Shown here: positions 55,137-64,000 of the stretch, piece by piece | Layout of the letters: each line of letters starts with the position of its first letter | How positions within the stretch are numbered: position 1 is the stretch's first letter | Origin: Streptococcus infantis | Lineage (GTDB): Bacteria; Bacillota; Bacilli; Lactobacillales; Streptococcaceae | Length of the DNA stretch: 64,000 bases | Assembly (NCBI RefSeq): GCF_000963255.1 | Contig: NZ_JYOV01000005.1 | Coordinates: forward strand, 1-64,000 | Direction: 5' to 3' | The notes under the pieces: model-generated | Database searches by the model: none | Told to the model about the DNA's origin: nothing | Seen by the model: only the letters and a program-made list of their open reading frames with translations | Position numbers and translations under genes: made by a program

Positions 55137-56496
55137 TTTCTAGGCTTTCTACTAGCTTGGCTAGATTCATAGAGTTCGAACCTTTAAGCAGAATCTGGTC
55201 ATGTGCGCCAAGACTCTCCTTAACCTGATTGACCATAGCTTCAAACTGATCTTCGTCAGCTGTTTTCTTGAAGTAGTAAACATGACCAATTGGGAACATT
55301 TGACTGGCTAGTTGAGCCAATTCAGCAATGTCTTCACCGTAGAAAATTACGGTATCAAGGGCATCGGGTGTAATGCTCAAAATCATCTGATTATGAAGTT
55401 GAACAGACTGGTCTCCAAGTTCTTTCATGTCCGCCAGAACTGCGAGTTTCTTGCCACCTTCATTGGCTGGGATGGCTGAAAAAGTCTCCAAAATCAACTT
55501 CATAGCTGTTGGATTTGCATTGTAGACATCTGATAGGATATCCGCACCGTTGGCTGCTTTTTTCCACTCGGTACGATTGCGGGTCAATTCTAGATTTTGG
55601 AAAGCTTGACGGATTTGCTCCTCAGTCACTCCTTCTTGAAGAGCAACATAAGATGCAATCATGGCATTAGTCGCATTGTACTTACCTGTTACTGGCAAGT
55701 CAAGAGCCTGCTCTAAGAAATTGGCCTTGAAGGTTAAGCTATCCTTACGCTCAATCAATTCTGTAATTTCGAGTTCTGCACCTGGACCAAAACGAACTAC
55801 TTTTTGATCAGCAGGTAGATAATCCTCTACAATAGGATCAGCTGGCGCCAAAAGTAAGGAACCCTTTTCCATCCCATCAGCGATTTGTAATTTCCCTTTT
55901 GCAATTTCAGAACGGTCCTTGAAGAAGGCCAAATGAGCTTCTCCAACCAAGGTCACAATTGCTGTTTTTGGATGAGCCAATTCAGACAAAAGATGGATAT
56001 CTCCTAGGTGATCCTGCCCCATTTCCAAGACCAGCTTTTCGGTATCATCTGGCATATGGAGAACCGTGTAGGGAAGGCCAATCTCATTATTGTAGTTCCC
56101 TTGTGTTTTGTAGGTTTTGTAGCTTGTTGAAAGCAAATGAGCCAACATATCCTTGGTCGTAGTCTTCCCATTTGAACCTGTGACAGCAAAGACATCGACA
56201 CCAATCTTTTGAAGGTAATAGGATGCAAGAGCTTGAAAGGCTACCAAAACATCCTCTACTAAAATGTAAGGATGGCCTTCTACTTCCTTCTCTGATAAGG
56301 TTAAAGCAGCGCCATTTTCAAAAGCTGTCTCGATAAAGTCATGACCATCACGCGCTCCCTTGAGAGGAATAAACAAATCCCCCTCAGAAATCAATCGACT
56401 ATCAAACTCTGCCTTAACTAGTGGACTATCCACATAGCTAGTCACATCATTTTTTGCACCGACGACACGCGCAACTTCGTGAATCGTAAGTTTCAT
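55123..56496 (-). CDS. murF: UDP-MurNAc-tripeptide--D-Ala-D-Ala ligase
   Basis: 457 residues from ATG 56496 (AAAGGAG 7 nt upstream; the open frame reaches 56520). Mur ligase: VTGSNGKTTTKDML P-loop at about 109, LEMGQDHLGDI, NATNAMIASYVA and DVYNANPTAMK. It adds D-Ala-D-Ala to the peptidoglycan precursor and follows ddl, the gene making that dipeptide. Confidence 0.96.
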   Translation of the reverse strand: MKLTIHEVARVVGAKNDVTSYVDSPLVKAEFDSRLISEGDLFIPLKGARDGHDFIETAFENGAALTLSEKEVEGHPYILVEDVLVAFQALASYYLQKIGVDVFAVTGSNGKTTTKDMLAHLLSTSYKTYKTQGNYNNEIGLPYTVLHMPDDTEKLVLEMGQDHLGDIHLLSELAHPKTAIVTLVGEAHLAFFKDRSEIAKGKLQIADGMEKGSLLLAPADPIVEDYLPADQKVVRFGPGAELEITELIERKDSLTFKANFLEQALDLPVTGKYNATNAMIASYVALQEGVTEEQIRQAFQNLELTRNRTEWKKAANGADILSDVYNANPTAMKLILETFSAIPANEGGKKLAVLADMKELGDQSVQLHNQMILSITPDALDTVIFYGEDIAELAQLASQMFPIGHVYYFKKTADEDQFEAMVNQVKESLGAHDQILLKGSNSMNLAKLVESLENEHN

Positions 56497-56549
56497 ATTT
56501 ACTCCTTTAAAAAGGGGCAAGGAGTCCTTCCCCGCCCTTATAGCTATCT

Positions 56550-57593
56550 TTACAATAGGTGCGCTTCACGTTTATTAAAGCTTTCTTTAGCAAGGTCAAC
56601 CAAACGCTCGATTAGTTCTGGATAGCTAATCCCCATATTGTCCCAAAGCAAGGGATACATAGACCATTGGGTAAATCCAGGCATAGTGTTAAGCTCGTTT
56701 AGGAAAACTTCTCCCTTATCTGTATAGAAGAAATCACAACGTGATAAGCCAAGTCCACCAATAGCACGGAAGGCAGTTTCTGCATTTTTACGCATGACTG
56801 CTACTACATCATCACTAATCTTAGCTGGGATATCCATAGTAATCTTGTTATCGATATACTTGGCTTCATAGTCATAGAAGGCTACGTCTTTGACAACTTC
56901 ACCAGGTAGCGTGCTCTTAACATCATAGTTCCCTAAGAGACCAACTTCGATTTCACGTGCATTGACTCCTTGTTCTACCAAGACACGACTATCGTACTTG
57001 AAGGCAAGCTCTAAAGCTTGATGGAGTTCTTCTTTATTTTCAGACTTAGAAATACCGACACTAGATCCCATATTGGATGGTTTAGTAAAGACTGGATAGG
57101 TTAATTTTTCTTCAACTTCAGCAATCTTAGAAGCCAAGTCATCCCCTTCAACAATCGCTACGTAAGGAACTTGGGCAATCCCAGCAGACTCCAAAACGCG
57201 CTTAGTTGTGATTTTATCCATGGCAAGGCTTGAAGATAGGATGTTACAACCGACATAAGGCATTTTCAAGACTTCTAAGAAACCTTGAACAGAACCATCT
57301 TCTCCCATAGGTCCATGAAGAACTGGAAAAACAACCGCTCCTTCTTCGTAGATAGCACTTGGAGCAATTTTCTTGTCCCAATCAATCGTTTCATTGGTCA
57401 TGAGATGTTCATCTTGTCCAGGAGTTTGGGTAAATTCTTGGGTTTTGATAAAATCACCGGACTGGCTGATAAAGAAGGTTTTGACTGTGAAACGATCATA
57501 GTTGACCGCACGCATGACACTCTCAGCTGACAAGACAGACACTTCACGTTCTGCACTGCGTCCACCATATAATAGAATAATTGTTTGTTTCAT
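56550..57593 (-). CDS. ddl: D-alanine--D-alanine ligase
   Basis: 347 residues from ATG 57593. The open frame reaches 57671, but an extended -10 (57631-57639) lies between, so the shorter start is used. ATP-grasp motifs: [67 protein letters not shown] with the Mg ligands, and GFTQWSMYP. It makes D-Ala-D-Ala for MurF encoded next. Confidence 0.96.
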   Translation of the reverse strand: MKQTIILLYGGRSAEREVSVLSAESVMRAVNYDRFTVKTFFISQSGDFIKTQEFTQTPGQDEHLMTNETIDWDKKIAPSAIYEEGAVVFPVLHGPMGEDGSVQGFLEVLKMPYVGCNILSSSLAMDKITTKRVLESAGIAQVPYVAIVEGDDLASKIAEVEEKLTYPVFTKPSNMGSSVGISKSENKEELHQALELAFKYDSRVLVEQGVNAREIEVGLLGNYDVKSTLPGEVVKDVAFYDYEAKYIDNKITMDIPAKISDDVVAVMRKNAETAFRAIGGLGLSRCDFFYTDKGEVFLNELNTMPGFTQWSMYPLLWDNMGISYPELIERLVDLAKESFNKREAHLL

Positions 57594-57630
57594 ATGATTT
57601 GTTCCAATTCTAATAGAATACTCGTCCTTT

Positions 57631-57639
57631 AGTATATCA
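57631..57639 (-). promoter_or_regulatory. Extended -10 promoter of ddl-murF
   Basis: Minus strand TGATATACT with TATACT at 57636-57631, about 38 nt before the ddl start. Confidence 0.55.
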
Positions 57640-57681
57640 CATTTGTCCTTTTTTTTAAACTTGTACAGCAAAAAACAAGAA

Positions 57682-57715
57682 AAGAGACCAAATCAAAATG
57701 AGATTCAGTCTCTTT
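57682..57715 (-). terminator. Terminator of pbp2b-recR
   Basis: AAAGAGAC and GTCTCTTT pair around an 18-nt loop, with TTTTC following on the minus strand, 54 nt after recR. Confidence 0.65.
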
Positions 57716-57769
57716 ATACTTTTAAATGATTATCTGCTAGTTCATTGCATCTATCCTTAACCTTACAGA

Positions 57770-58366
57770 CTAGAGTTCGGTACGATTTTCGATGGCTCTT
57801 AAGAGTGTTACTTCATCTGCATACTCGATATCAGCTCCCACTGCTAGACCTCGCGCTAGACGAGTAACCTTGATCCCTGCAGGTTTAAGAAGTCGAGAGA
57901 TATACATGGAAGTCGCCTCACCATCAGCAGTGGCATTGGTGGCTACAATGACCTCTGAAACCTCGCTATCCATAAGACGAGTCATGAGACTTTTAAGATT
58001 GATGTCATCTGGGCTAATCCCATTCATAGGGGAAATCAAACCGTGCAAGACATGATATAGTCCGTGGTATTCTTGGATATTTTCCATAGCAGCGACATCG
58101 CGGCTATCCTCCAGAACCAGAATCGTTGACTGATCTCGACTAGGATCGGTACAGATGGAACAAGGATCATCATCCGTCAAACGTCCGCAGATTGAACAAT
58201 AGGTCAGTTCTCGTTTAGCTGCAAGGAGATTTTTTGCAAATTCATTGACGTCGTCATCAGACATCCCAATGGTGTAAAAGGCCAGTCGGGTCGCTGTCTT
58301 AATCCCGATACCTGGAAGTTTAGAATAGCTGTCAATCAACTTAGCAATAGGTGTTGGGTAAAGCAT
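57770..58366 (-). CDS. recR: Recombination protein RecR
   Basis: 198 residues. Helix-hairpin-helix ([15 protein letters not shown]), C4 zinc finger ([16 protein letters not shown]) and Toprim domain ([28 protein letters not shown]). With RecF/RecO it loads RecA at gaps. Starts 10 nt after pbp2b. Confidence 0.97.
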   Translation of the reverse strand: MLYPTPIAKLIDSYSKLPGIGIKTATRLAFYTIGMSDDDVNEFAKNLLAAKRELTYCSICGRLTDDDPCSICTDPSRDQSTILVLEDSRDVAAMENIQEYHGLYHVLHGLISPMNGISPDDINLKSLMTRLMDSEVSEVIVATNATADGEATSMYISRLLKPAGIKVTRLARGLAVGADIEYADEVTLLRAIENRTEL

Positions 58367-58376
58367 GGCTTCCTTT

Positions 58377-60419
58377 CTAGTTCATTGGATGGTGTTGGTT
58401 GTACAAATTGATAATATCTCGAGCAATCGAAGGTCCGATCGTATTGCTGAGATTGGTATTATGCGGGAAGACAACTGCAACTGCAATCTGAGGGTTATCC
58501 GATGGAGCATAGGCAACCGCATTGGTATTGGTGGCTTTTTGACCATCGGCTACATAACTTTCGGCTGTACCCGTCTTACCACTGATAGAGACAGTTGCCC
58601 CATTTAAAAGAGGACGACCTGTCGTAAGGGCACTTGTTCCGTGCGACACTTGGTAAAATCCTTTTTGTAGGATGGCCATATCTGACTCAGAAATATTGAT
58701 TTTATTCATTTCAGTGCTAGTTGTTTGCTGAATCAAATTTCCTAGACCACCTTGCTCATTATTATCATAGACTCCTTCTACGATATGAGGAGCCAAGCGA
58801 ACACCATTATTAGCAATTGTTGCCACATACTGGGCCAACTGCATTGGTGTGTAGTTATCAAACTGTCCGAAAGCATTATACAGATAATTAGCCAAGTCAA
58901 ATTTTTTAGGAATAAATCCTGTTGATTCCTCTGGCAAATCAATCCCTGTAGCAGCACCCAAACCATACTCACCAAAAGTTGCGCGTAGTTTTCTCATGGC
59001 AGATTCTAGTTGGTCGGTCTTAACTGTCATATCCGGTTGATAGGTTTGCCCCATCATTCCTAGGGCAGTTTGAATCATATAGGTATTGGATGAGTATTCC
59101 AAAGCCTCGACTGCTGTAATCGGGAAGGAACCGTAAGCAAGAGTATACCAAGAATTGATAGCTGGGGATCCTTGGAAAACGATTGGTTGGTCTGTCAAGG
59201 TCTGGTTCCCCTTAAGAACACCATTTTCCCATCCCGAGCTGATGGTAGCCGCTTTAACGACAGAACCTGGAACAAAGACATTGGTCACAGTCCCCAGCGA
59301 GTCTGAGGTTAAGTCACCCGTTTCCAGATTATGTTTAATCCCTGACATAGCTAACACAGCACCAGTCTTAGGATTGAGCGCTACTGCATAGACACCTTCA
59401 GAATATTTTGCTCCACCATTTGAAAGTTCCGAACTGAAGTAACTTTTCAGAAGATTATCCACACTGTCTTGGAAGGTCAAATCAATGGTCAATTTAATGT
59501 TTTTGCCCTTGCTACCTTCTTCGACATTTTCCACACTCTCCATATCACCATATTTATCGAGATGGATTTCTTTTACTGTGCGCTTCCCTTGTAAAACCTC
59601 TTCGTATTGTTTCTCCAGATAAGAAGTTCCAACACGGTCATTAAGTGAATAGCCTTTTTGCAAATAAGCATCCACATCCTCAGCTGGAAGACCTGATTTC
59701 TCACTAGAGACACTTCCAACGATAGATGAAAGCGAGGTTTCTAAAACCTTTCTATCCCACGAAGTTGAAATGCTAATACCAGGTAATTCCTTGGAAGCTG
59801 AAGCAATGATGGCCACCTGTGTGTCACTTAATGGATCGGTTTGAATATTCCCTGTCGCAAAATTACCAACTGCATTGAGCTGGTTAAAGAGGTAGATAAC
59901 CTTCTTTTCATCCTCTGAATAGTTCAGTTGATCAGAAGTGATACTCTCAGCAGCATTGTTATAAAGTTGAGCTTCAGACAACTGATTTCCATCAGAATCA
60001 AAACGTTTATCCTTAGGAAGGGCCTCTACCGTTTTTTTATAGACAGCTGGATCTGCTAGATAATAATCAGCCATTTGACGTTCTGTCAAATCTGGCGAGG
60101 TAACTGTTACATACGTTAAGAGTTTAGTGGAAATATCCTTTAAATCAGTAGCTGTCATCTTATTGCTTCGTGTGAAAGCTACTACTTGTTTAACGGTATT
60201 TTCTACCAAGGGTTTTCCAGCCGCGTCATAGATTTCTCCACGAGCAGAGCCCGTTGTTACCCTAGTTTGGCTAGCAGATGCTAGCTTAGCTTCATAAAAA
60301 TCCTTGTTCAAAACTTGCATATAGAGCAAGCGACCAATAATGGTCATGAAAAGCAAAATGACGATTGCAAACAATAAATTAAGCCGAATCGGTATCGAAT
60401 GGCTATTGAATTTTCTCAT
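58377..60419 (-). CDS. penA: Penicillin-binding protein 2B (class B transpeptidase)
   Basis: 680 residues from ATG 60419 (the frame reaches 60434). Membrane anchor at about 13-33 ([20 protein letters not shown]), dimerisation region, and transpeptidase with SVVK (S386), SSNT and KTGTAES. The numbering of S386 equals that of pneumococcal R6 PBP2b, the essential septal transpeptidase. The Thr of SSNT (446 in R6), commonly Ala in penicillin-resistant alleles, is intact. Sequence differs from R6 at many sites. Confidence 0.96.
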   Translation of the reverse strand: MRKFNSHSIPIRLNLLFAIVILLFMTIIGRLLYMQVLNKDFYEAKLASASQTRVTTGSARGEIYDAAGKPLVENTVKQVVAFTRSNKMTATDLKDISTKLLTYVTVTSPDLTERQMADYYLADPAVYKKTVEALPKDKRFDSDGNQLSEAQLYNNAAESITSDQLNYSEDEKKVIYLFNQLNAVGNFATGNIQTDPLSDTQVAIIASASKELPGISISTSWDRKVLETSLSSIVGSVSSEKSGLPAEDVDAYLQKGYSLNDRVGTSYLEKQYEEVLQGKRTVKEIHLDKYGDMESVENVEEGSKGKNIKLTIDLTFQDSVDNLLKSYFSSELSNGGAKYSEGVYAVALNPKTGAVLAMSGIKHNLETGDLTSDSLGTVTNVFVPGSVVKAATISSGWENGVLKGNQTLTDQPIVFQGSPAINSWYTLAYGSFPITAVEALEYSSNTYMIQTALGMMGQTYQPDMTVKTDQLESAMRKLRATFGEYGLGAATGIDLPEESTGFIPKKFDLANYLYNAFGQFDNYTPMQLAQYVATIANNGVRLAPHIVEGVYDNNEQGGLGNLIQQTTSTEMNKINISESDMAILQKGFYQVSHGTSALTTGRPLLNGATVSISGKTGTAESYVADGQKATNTNAVAYAPSDNPQIAVAVVFPHNTNLSNTIGPSIARDIINLYNQHHPMN

Positions 60420-60457
60420 ACAAATCAGTCTCATTTCTAATCAAAATCTCAATTTCC

Positions 60458-60466
60458 ATTGTACCA
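60458..60466 (-). promoter_or_regulatory. Extended -10 promoter of pbp2b-recR
   Basis: Minus strand TGGTACAAT with TACAAT at 60463-60458, about 38 nt before the start codon. Confidence 0.55.
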
Positions 60467-60533
60467 TAATTTGAAGAGAAAATTATGGAAAAAGAAAAGA
60501 CTTTTCCTTTTTATCCAAAAAACAAAGCAACTG

Positions 60534-60559
60534 TGGTATAATTAAAGTAAGCGCTATTT
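60534..60559 (+). promoter_or_regulatory. Extended -10 promoter and cre-like site of the RpiR-type gene
   Basis: TGGTATAAT (60534-60542) is an extended -10. AGTAAGCGCTATTT (60546-60559), at the predicted start point, shares the GTAAGCGCT core with the site before the GH85 gene and with cre. It could bind CcpA or the regulator itself. Confidence 0.5.
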
Positions 60560-60608
60560 TATAGATTTCATTGATAAAAATTTTAACCAATAACTACAAG
60601 GGAGGCCC

Positions 60609-61454
60609 ATGAACAAGCAAGATATCTCTACGATTATTGATCTTCACTTTGAAGAAATGACCGATTTAGAGCAAGAGATTGCCCGCTATTTTTTGCAGGC
60701 AGATACCATTCACGATGACTTGTCTTCTCAGCAGGTCACACAAAAACTTCATATTTCACAGGCTGCTCTCACCCGTTTTGCCAAAAAATGTGGCTTTACG
60801 GGTTATCGGGAATTTATTTTCAAATACCAACAACAAAGGGATACCCTTTCCGTCCCACAACAGGATATGAATCCTTTGACCCAAAGAGTCTTGAGGAGCT
60901 ATACAAACATCCGAGAAATGACACAAGAATTGATTGATGATGACCAACTGGAGCGCATTGCCCAAATGATTGATCAATCAGAACGCGTCTATTTTTTTGG
61001 GACTGGAAGTTCTGGCCTCGTTGCACGTGAGATGAAATTGCGTTTCATGAGACTTGGAGTCGTTTGTGAGGCTTTGACAGATCCAGATGGTTTCGCCTGG
61101 ACAACCAGTATCATCGATGAAAAATGTTTGGTCTTTGGCTTTTCCCTTTCAGGAACAACTCCATCCATCATTGACAGTCTACTAGACGCTCAAGATATGG
61201 GGGCTAAAACTGTTCTTTTTACTAGTACGCCTAGCAAGGAAACTCAGGCATTTACAGAAACTGTACTGGTAGCAAGCCAGAGTCAGGCTTCCTATATCCA
61301 ACGTATTTCTGCCCAACTTCCTATGTTGATCTTAATCGATCTACTCTATGCTTATTTCCTAGAAATTGATCGTGAAAGTAAAGAAAAAATCTTTAACAGT
61401 TATTGGGAAAATAAAAAACTAAATGGCTATCGTAGAAATAGAAGGTCTAGATAA
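60609..61454 (+). CDS. RpiR-family regulator (HTH plus SIS domain)
   Basis: 281 residues. HTH_6 at about 1-75 (TDLEQEIARYFLQADTIHDD, LHISQAALTRFAKKCGFTGY) and SIS phosphosugar-binding domain at about 125-260 (VYFFGTGSSGLVAREMKLRF, FGFSLSGTTPSIIDSLLDAQ). In pneumococcus the RpiR gene next to pbp2b is, as I remember, NanR of the sialic acid locus. Here its neighbour is a different surface-protein gene, so the effector is uncertain. Confidence 0.88.
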   Translation: MNKQDISTIIDLHFEEMTDLEQEIARYFLQADTIHDDLSSQQVTQKLHISQAALTRFAKKCGFTGYREFIFKYQQQRDTLSVPQQDMNPLTQRVLRSYTNIREMTQELIDDDQLERIAQMIDQSERVYFFGTGSSGLVAREMKLRFMRLGVVCEALTDPDGFAWTTSIIDEKCLVFGFSLSGTTPSIIDSLLDAQDMGAKTVLFTSTPSKETQAFTETVLVASQSQASYIQRISAQLPMLILIDLLYAYFLEIDRESKEKIFNSYWENKKLNGYRRNRRSR

Positions 61455-61490
61455 GCCTTCATCCCTATCAAGTGAACAATCACATCAGCA

Positions 61491-61517
61491 ACCAGCGATT
61501 AAAGTCGCTGGTTTTTA
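61491..61517 (+). terminator. Terminator of the RpiR-type gene
   Basis: ACCAGCGA and TCGCTGGT around 6 nt, then T5. Confidence 0.8.
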
Positions 61518-61580
61518 GTTTGCTCAAGTCCTATAACTGATGACTTGTGAACATAGAACTCTACACCTAATTCTTGATAT

Positions 61581-61638
61581 AAAAAAGCGAGCAAGACGGA
61601 ATTCCGATTCTCAGAAAACTCGTTTTGCTCACTTTTTA
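61581..61638 (-). terminator. Terminator-like hairpin facing the LPXTG gene
   Basis: AAAAGCGAGCAAGACG with its near-complement CGTTTTGCTCACTTTTT, loop about 24 nt. It lies 130 nt after the stop of the surface-protein gene. The remainder of the 313-bp gap (61455-61767) shows nothing else. Confidence 0.6.
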
Positions 61639-61767
61639 TAATTGAGATTAGTTATTGGTTTCAATCTCTAAAGTTTGGACAGTTATTACAGTAGTTTCTT
61701 TAATATTCTGCAATAATTTCCACAAAATCTATACTTCCTCAACAGTATTGCTTGAGTTTGATAGATT

Positions 61768-63999
61768 CTATTCGTCTTCTTTTTTCTTTCCCATTGCAGC
61801 TAGACCAAGAAGTGCTCCTACAGCTCCCAAGCTTGCAAGGGTAGCAGTTTCTTTAGCGCCTGTTTCAGGGAGAATATTTTGACGATTTGCAGGTGCTTGA
61901 TAAGTCTTATCTGGTGATATTGCCTGAGCCACTTGCGACTGTTCATCCTTGTGTGTAGCGACTTCATGAATAGCTGCTTCTGAACCATTTACACCACCAG
62001 TAAATCCTGGAACTTGATGGATAGGTGCTGCTCCACCAGGAACTCCTCCTTCAAAGTTTGGAACTCTGTGGACAGCTGCTTCAGAGCCATTCACACTACC
62101 AGTAAACTCTGGTACTTCATGGATAGCTGCTTCTGAACCATTCACACCACCAGTAAACTCTGGTGCTTCATGGATAGCTGCCTCAGAGCCATTTACACCA
62201 CCAGTAAACTCTGGTACTTCATGGATAGCTGCTTCTGAACCATTTACACCACCAGTAAACTCTGGCACTTCATGGATAGCTGCCTCTGTTTTGCCTGATT
62301 CTTCTTTCTTAGTTCCGACTAGCACAATCTCATCTTGTGCTGCTTCAAGAACTTCGCTAAGTTTTTTAGTACGGCTTCCATCTGGTGCTACTTCTGTTAA
62401 GATACGTTCCTTGCCTGCGCGACCTACCTGAGTTACGCGAGTTTCACCTTCTGGAAGAGTTGGATCTTCTCGTTTAACAGTCTTGAAGTTGAGAACTTCT
62501 TCTACTACCTCAAGGCTTGGTTGACTAAAGTTCAATTCTTTAACACCTTCAGTCGGAAGATTTGAATGTTTTTCTTCCTCTTTCGGAGTTGCTTGAAGCT
62601 GGTTGATAGAAGTTAGAGCTGCTTGCAAGGCCTTATCAACTGCATCCTGACTTTTAGCTGCTTCGATAGCAGTAAGAGCCTTTTCTGACAACTCAACTAG
62701 TTTCTTCTTAGCTTCTTTATCGCTGCCTAGTTCCTTGCTCTTGTTTTGAATGGCTTCTGCCAAACTTGCCATAGCCTTATCATAGTCAATCTTAGGCTCT
62801 TCCGGCTGTGCTGGTGGCTCTGGTTTTGGTTCCTCTTTTGGAGTCGCTTGAAGTTGGTTGATAGAAGTTAGAGCTGCTTGCAAGGCTTTGTCTACCGCAT
62901 CCTGAGTCTTAGCTGCCTCAATAGCAGTAAGAGCTTGCTCTGATAACTCAACTAGTTTCTTCTTGGCTTCCTTATCATCACCTAGTTCCTTGCTCTTGTT
63001 TTGGATGGCCTCTGCCAGACTTGCCATAGCCTTATCATAGTTAGGCTCTTCTGGTTGGGCTGGTTGCTCTGGTTTTGGTTCCTCTTTCGGAGTTGCTTGA
63101 AGCTGATTGATAGAAGTTAGAGCTGCTTGCAAGGCTTTGTCTACCGCATCCTGAGTCTTAGCTGCCTCGATAGCAGTAAGAGCTTGCTCTGATAACTCAA
63201 CTAGTTTCTTCTTAGCTTCCTTATCATCACCTAGTTCTTTGGTCTTGTTTTGGATGGCCTCTGCTAGACTTGCCATAGCCTTATCATAGTTAGGCTCTTC
63301 TGGTTGAGCTGGTGTTTCTTCGACACCGTAGTTTTCTTCCTTATCAAGGATCGTTTGCAGGGCTGTAGCTGTTTTGAGAACTTCTTGTGGTTTAGCATCA
63401 CTTGCTGAAAGTTGCTCTGATAATTTGTCCAAGTTTGACTTGAAAGCTTGACGTGCCTCTGGAGTGTTCTTCAAGCTTGTTTGGTCAAATTTATCCAATT
63501 CATCCTTCCAGTTCTTCATAGTTTGAAGCAACTCTTCTTTGGTATAAAGAGCACTATCTTCTCCATGAGTGATAAACTGGTCAACTTGGATACCAATATT
63601 TTTCGTAGTATCATTACGTTTTGGATCCAATTGCAAGGTTACAGCATGCCATCCCTCTTCAAGTCCTGTTAGACGAACGAGAGTCTGATCACCTTGACGT
63701 GTGGCAGCTGTACCACTGAAGTACTTCTTACCGTTGTATTCAGACGCATTACCTAGACCATCTTGATACTCGACTCTTCTACCGTCTAACGTCACCTTGT
63801 AGATACCATGACCTGGGTCTACAAAACCTTTAATTTCTAAACCTGTACCGTAGAAGTAGGCTGTTACACTAGCATTTTTCTTTTGCTCTTCCGTTAAACG
63901 ACCAAATGACGCCCAAGACTCAGTGTTTTGGTATTTACCTGATGAATTGGTTTCATGGTGCCAACCTGGGCTATAGTCAAGTTGACTGGCCTGATCATC
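61768..63999 (-). CDS. LPXTG surface protein, probable glycan-active enzyme (partial; N-terminus beyond right edge)
   Basis: The frame is open to the window edge, so 743 C-terminal residues are visible. Order: a beta-sandwich module (FYGTGLEIKGFVDPGHGIYK) like the two in the GH95 protein; a helical linker; three FIVAR-like repeats of about 83 residues (MASLAEAIQNK, LVELSEQALTAIEAAKTQDA); a G5-like domain (EEVLNFKTVKREDPTLPEGE); about seven 17-residue EAAIHEVPEFTGGVNGS repeats; LPETG, hydrophobic segment and GKKKEDE tail. The catalytic part is not in view. GH101 or another mucin/glycan hydrolase is possible but unproven. Confidence 0.88.
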   Translation of the reverse strand, partial: DDQASQLDYSPGWHHETNSSGKYQNTESWASFGRLTEEQKKNASVTAYFYGTGLEIKGFVDPGHGIYKVTLDGRRVEYQDGLGNASEYNGKKYFSGTAATRQGDQTLVRLTGLEEGWHAVTLQLDPKRNDTTKNIGIQVDQFITHGEDSALYTKEELLQTMKNWKDELDKFDQTSLKNTPEARQAFKSNLDKLSEQLSASDAKPQEVLKTATALQTILDKEENYGVEETPAQPEEPNYDKAMASLAEAIQNKTKELGDDKEAKKKLVELSEQALTAIEAAKTQDAVDKALQAALTSINQLQATPKEEPKPEQPAQPEEPNYDKAMASLAEAIQNKSKELGDDKEAKKKLVELSEQALTAIEAAKTQDAVDKALQAALTSINQLQATPKEEPKPEPPAQPEEPKIDYDKAMASLAEAIQNKSKELGSDKEAKKKLVELSEKALTAIEAAKSQDAVDKALQAALTSINQLQATPKEEEKHSNLPTEGVKELNFSQPSLEVVEEVLNFKTVKREDPTLPEGETRVTQVGRAGKERILTEVAPDGSRTKKLSEVLEAAQDEIVLVGTKKEESGKTEAAIHEVPEFTGGVNGSEAAIHEVPEFTGGVNGSEAAIHEAPEFTGGVNGSEAAIHEVPEFTGSVNGSEAAVHRVPNFEGGVPGGAAPIHQVPGFTGGVNGSEAAIHEVATHKDEQSQVAQAISPDKTYQAPANRQNILPETGAKETATLASLGAVGALLGLAAMGKKKEDE
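61965..62284 (-). repeat. Tandem 51-bp (17-residue) PEFTGGVNG repeats
   Basis: About seven in-frame units of EAAIHEVPEFTGGVNGS in the wall-spanning region. Four are near-identical and three toward the C-terminus diverge (HRVPNFEGGVPGG, HQVPGFTGG). Confidence 0.9.
62580..63312 (-). repeat. Three tandem about 249-bp FIVAR-like repeats
   Basis: Three units of about 83 residues starting NYDKAMASLAEAIQNK and ending in a PKEEPKPE proline-rich linker, more than 90% similar in DNA. Sequence of this type forms helical bundles in streptococcal and staphylococcal surface proteins. Confidence 0.88.
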
Positions 64000-64000
64000 A

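Noticed and set aside
61655-61882. 75-codon plus-strand frame overlapping the end of the LPXTG gene
   Set aside because: Antisense to the sorting signal, with no ribosome-binding site or family resemblance.

Overview
The window is a 64-kb piece of a mitis-group Streptococcus chromosome, probably S. mitis or a close relative. The grounds are low-GC coding, two BOX elements of the kind known from pneumococcus and its relatives, a PBP2b with R6-like numbering but many substitutions relative to the R6 sequence as I recall it, YSIRK/LPXTG surface enzymes, and CcpA with cre-like operators. The species call is inference. No rRNA or tRNA gene was recognised.

Layout. 1-6.7 kb: the first 2246 codons of a giant surface adhesin (minus strand, C-terminus beyond the edge) built from three 245-residue repeats followed by a run of 90-residue Ig-like repeats. 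It is divergent from a Mga-family regulator (7-8.5 kb). 8.6-14.9 kb: Rrf2 regulator, phosphoesterase, universal stress protein, HAD-MazG fusion, asparaginase, BOX element, ccpA and a DUF960-like protein. 15-20 kb: folate operon folP-folC-folE-folBK plus a membrane protein. 20-26.3 kb: pgk and a wall-anchored GH85 endo-beta-N-acetylglucosaminidase (EndoD type) with an unusual LPNTS sorting motif. 26.6-36 kb: Na/Pi symporter, an immunity-like small gene, pepA, and the chain murI-rdgB-phosphoesterase-cbpB-xerD-like-scpA-scpB-rluB-yidD, then yneF. 36.2-41.4 kb: a wall-anchored GH95 alpha-L-fucosidase followed directly by a second BOX element. 41.4-46.8 kb: a small membrane-protein gene bracketed by two copies of the der 3' end, then nrdR-dnaB-dnaI-nitroreductase-der read leftward. 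46.9-48.7 kb: GntR/ABC exporter operon. 48.8-51.6 kb: an SOS-like cassette of a self-cleaving repressor, Y-family polymerase, YolD-like protein and a small partner. 51.7-53.7 kb: GNAT gene, integrase remnant with three helically phased repeats, rpsI and rplM with a structured leader. 53.7-60.4 kb: membrane protein, NUDIX, murF, ddl, recR, pbp2b. 60.6-64 kb: RpiR-type regulator and the C-terminal half of another LPXTG protein whose N-terminus is beyond the right edge.

How it fits together. Three large wall-anchored proteins, two of them clearly glycan hydrolases, lie with CcpA, an RpiR/SIS regulator and several cre-like operators. This suggests host-glycan foraging under carbon catabolite control. 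The rest is mostly core housekeeping: folate synthesis, chromosome segregation, replication initiation, peptidoglycan synthesis and ribosomal proteins. The least ordinary signals are the duplicated der 3' end with only synonymous differences, the XerD-like protein with Phe in place of the expected Tyr, the LPNTS motif, the HdiR-like SOS cassette with a palindrome over its own -35, and the integrase relic at rpsI.
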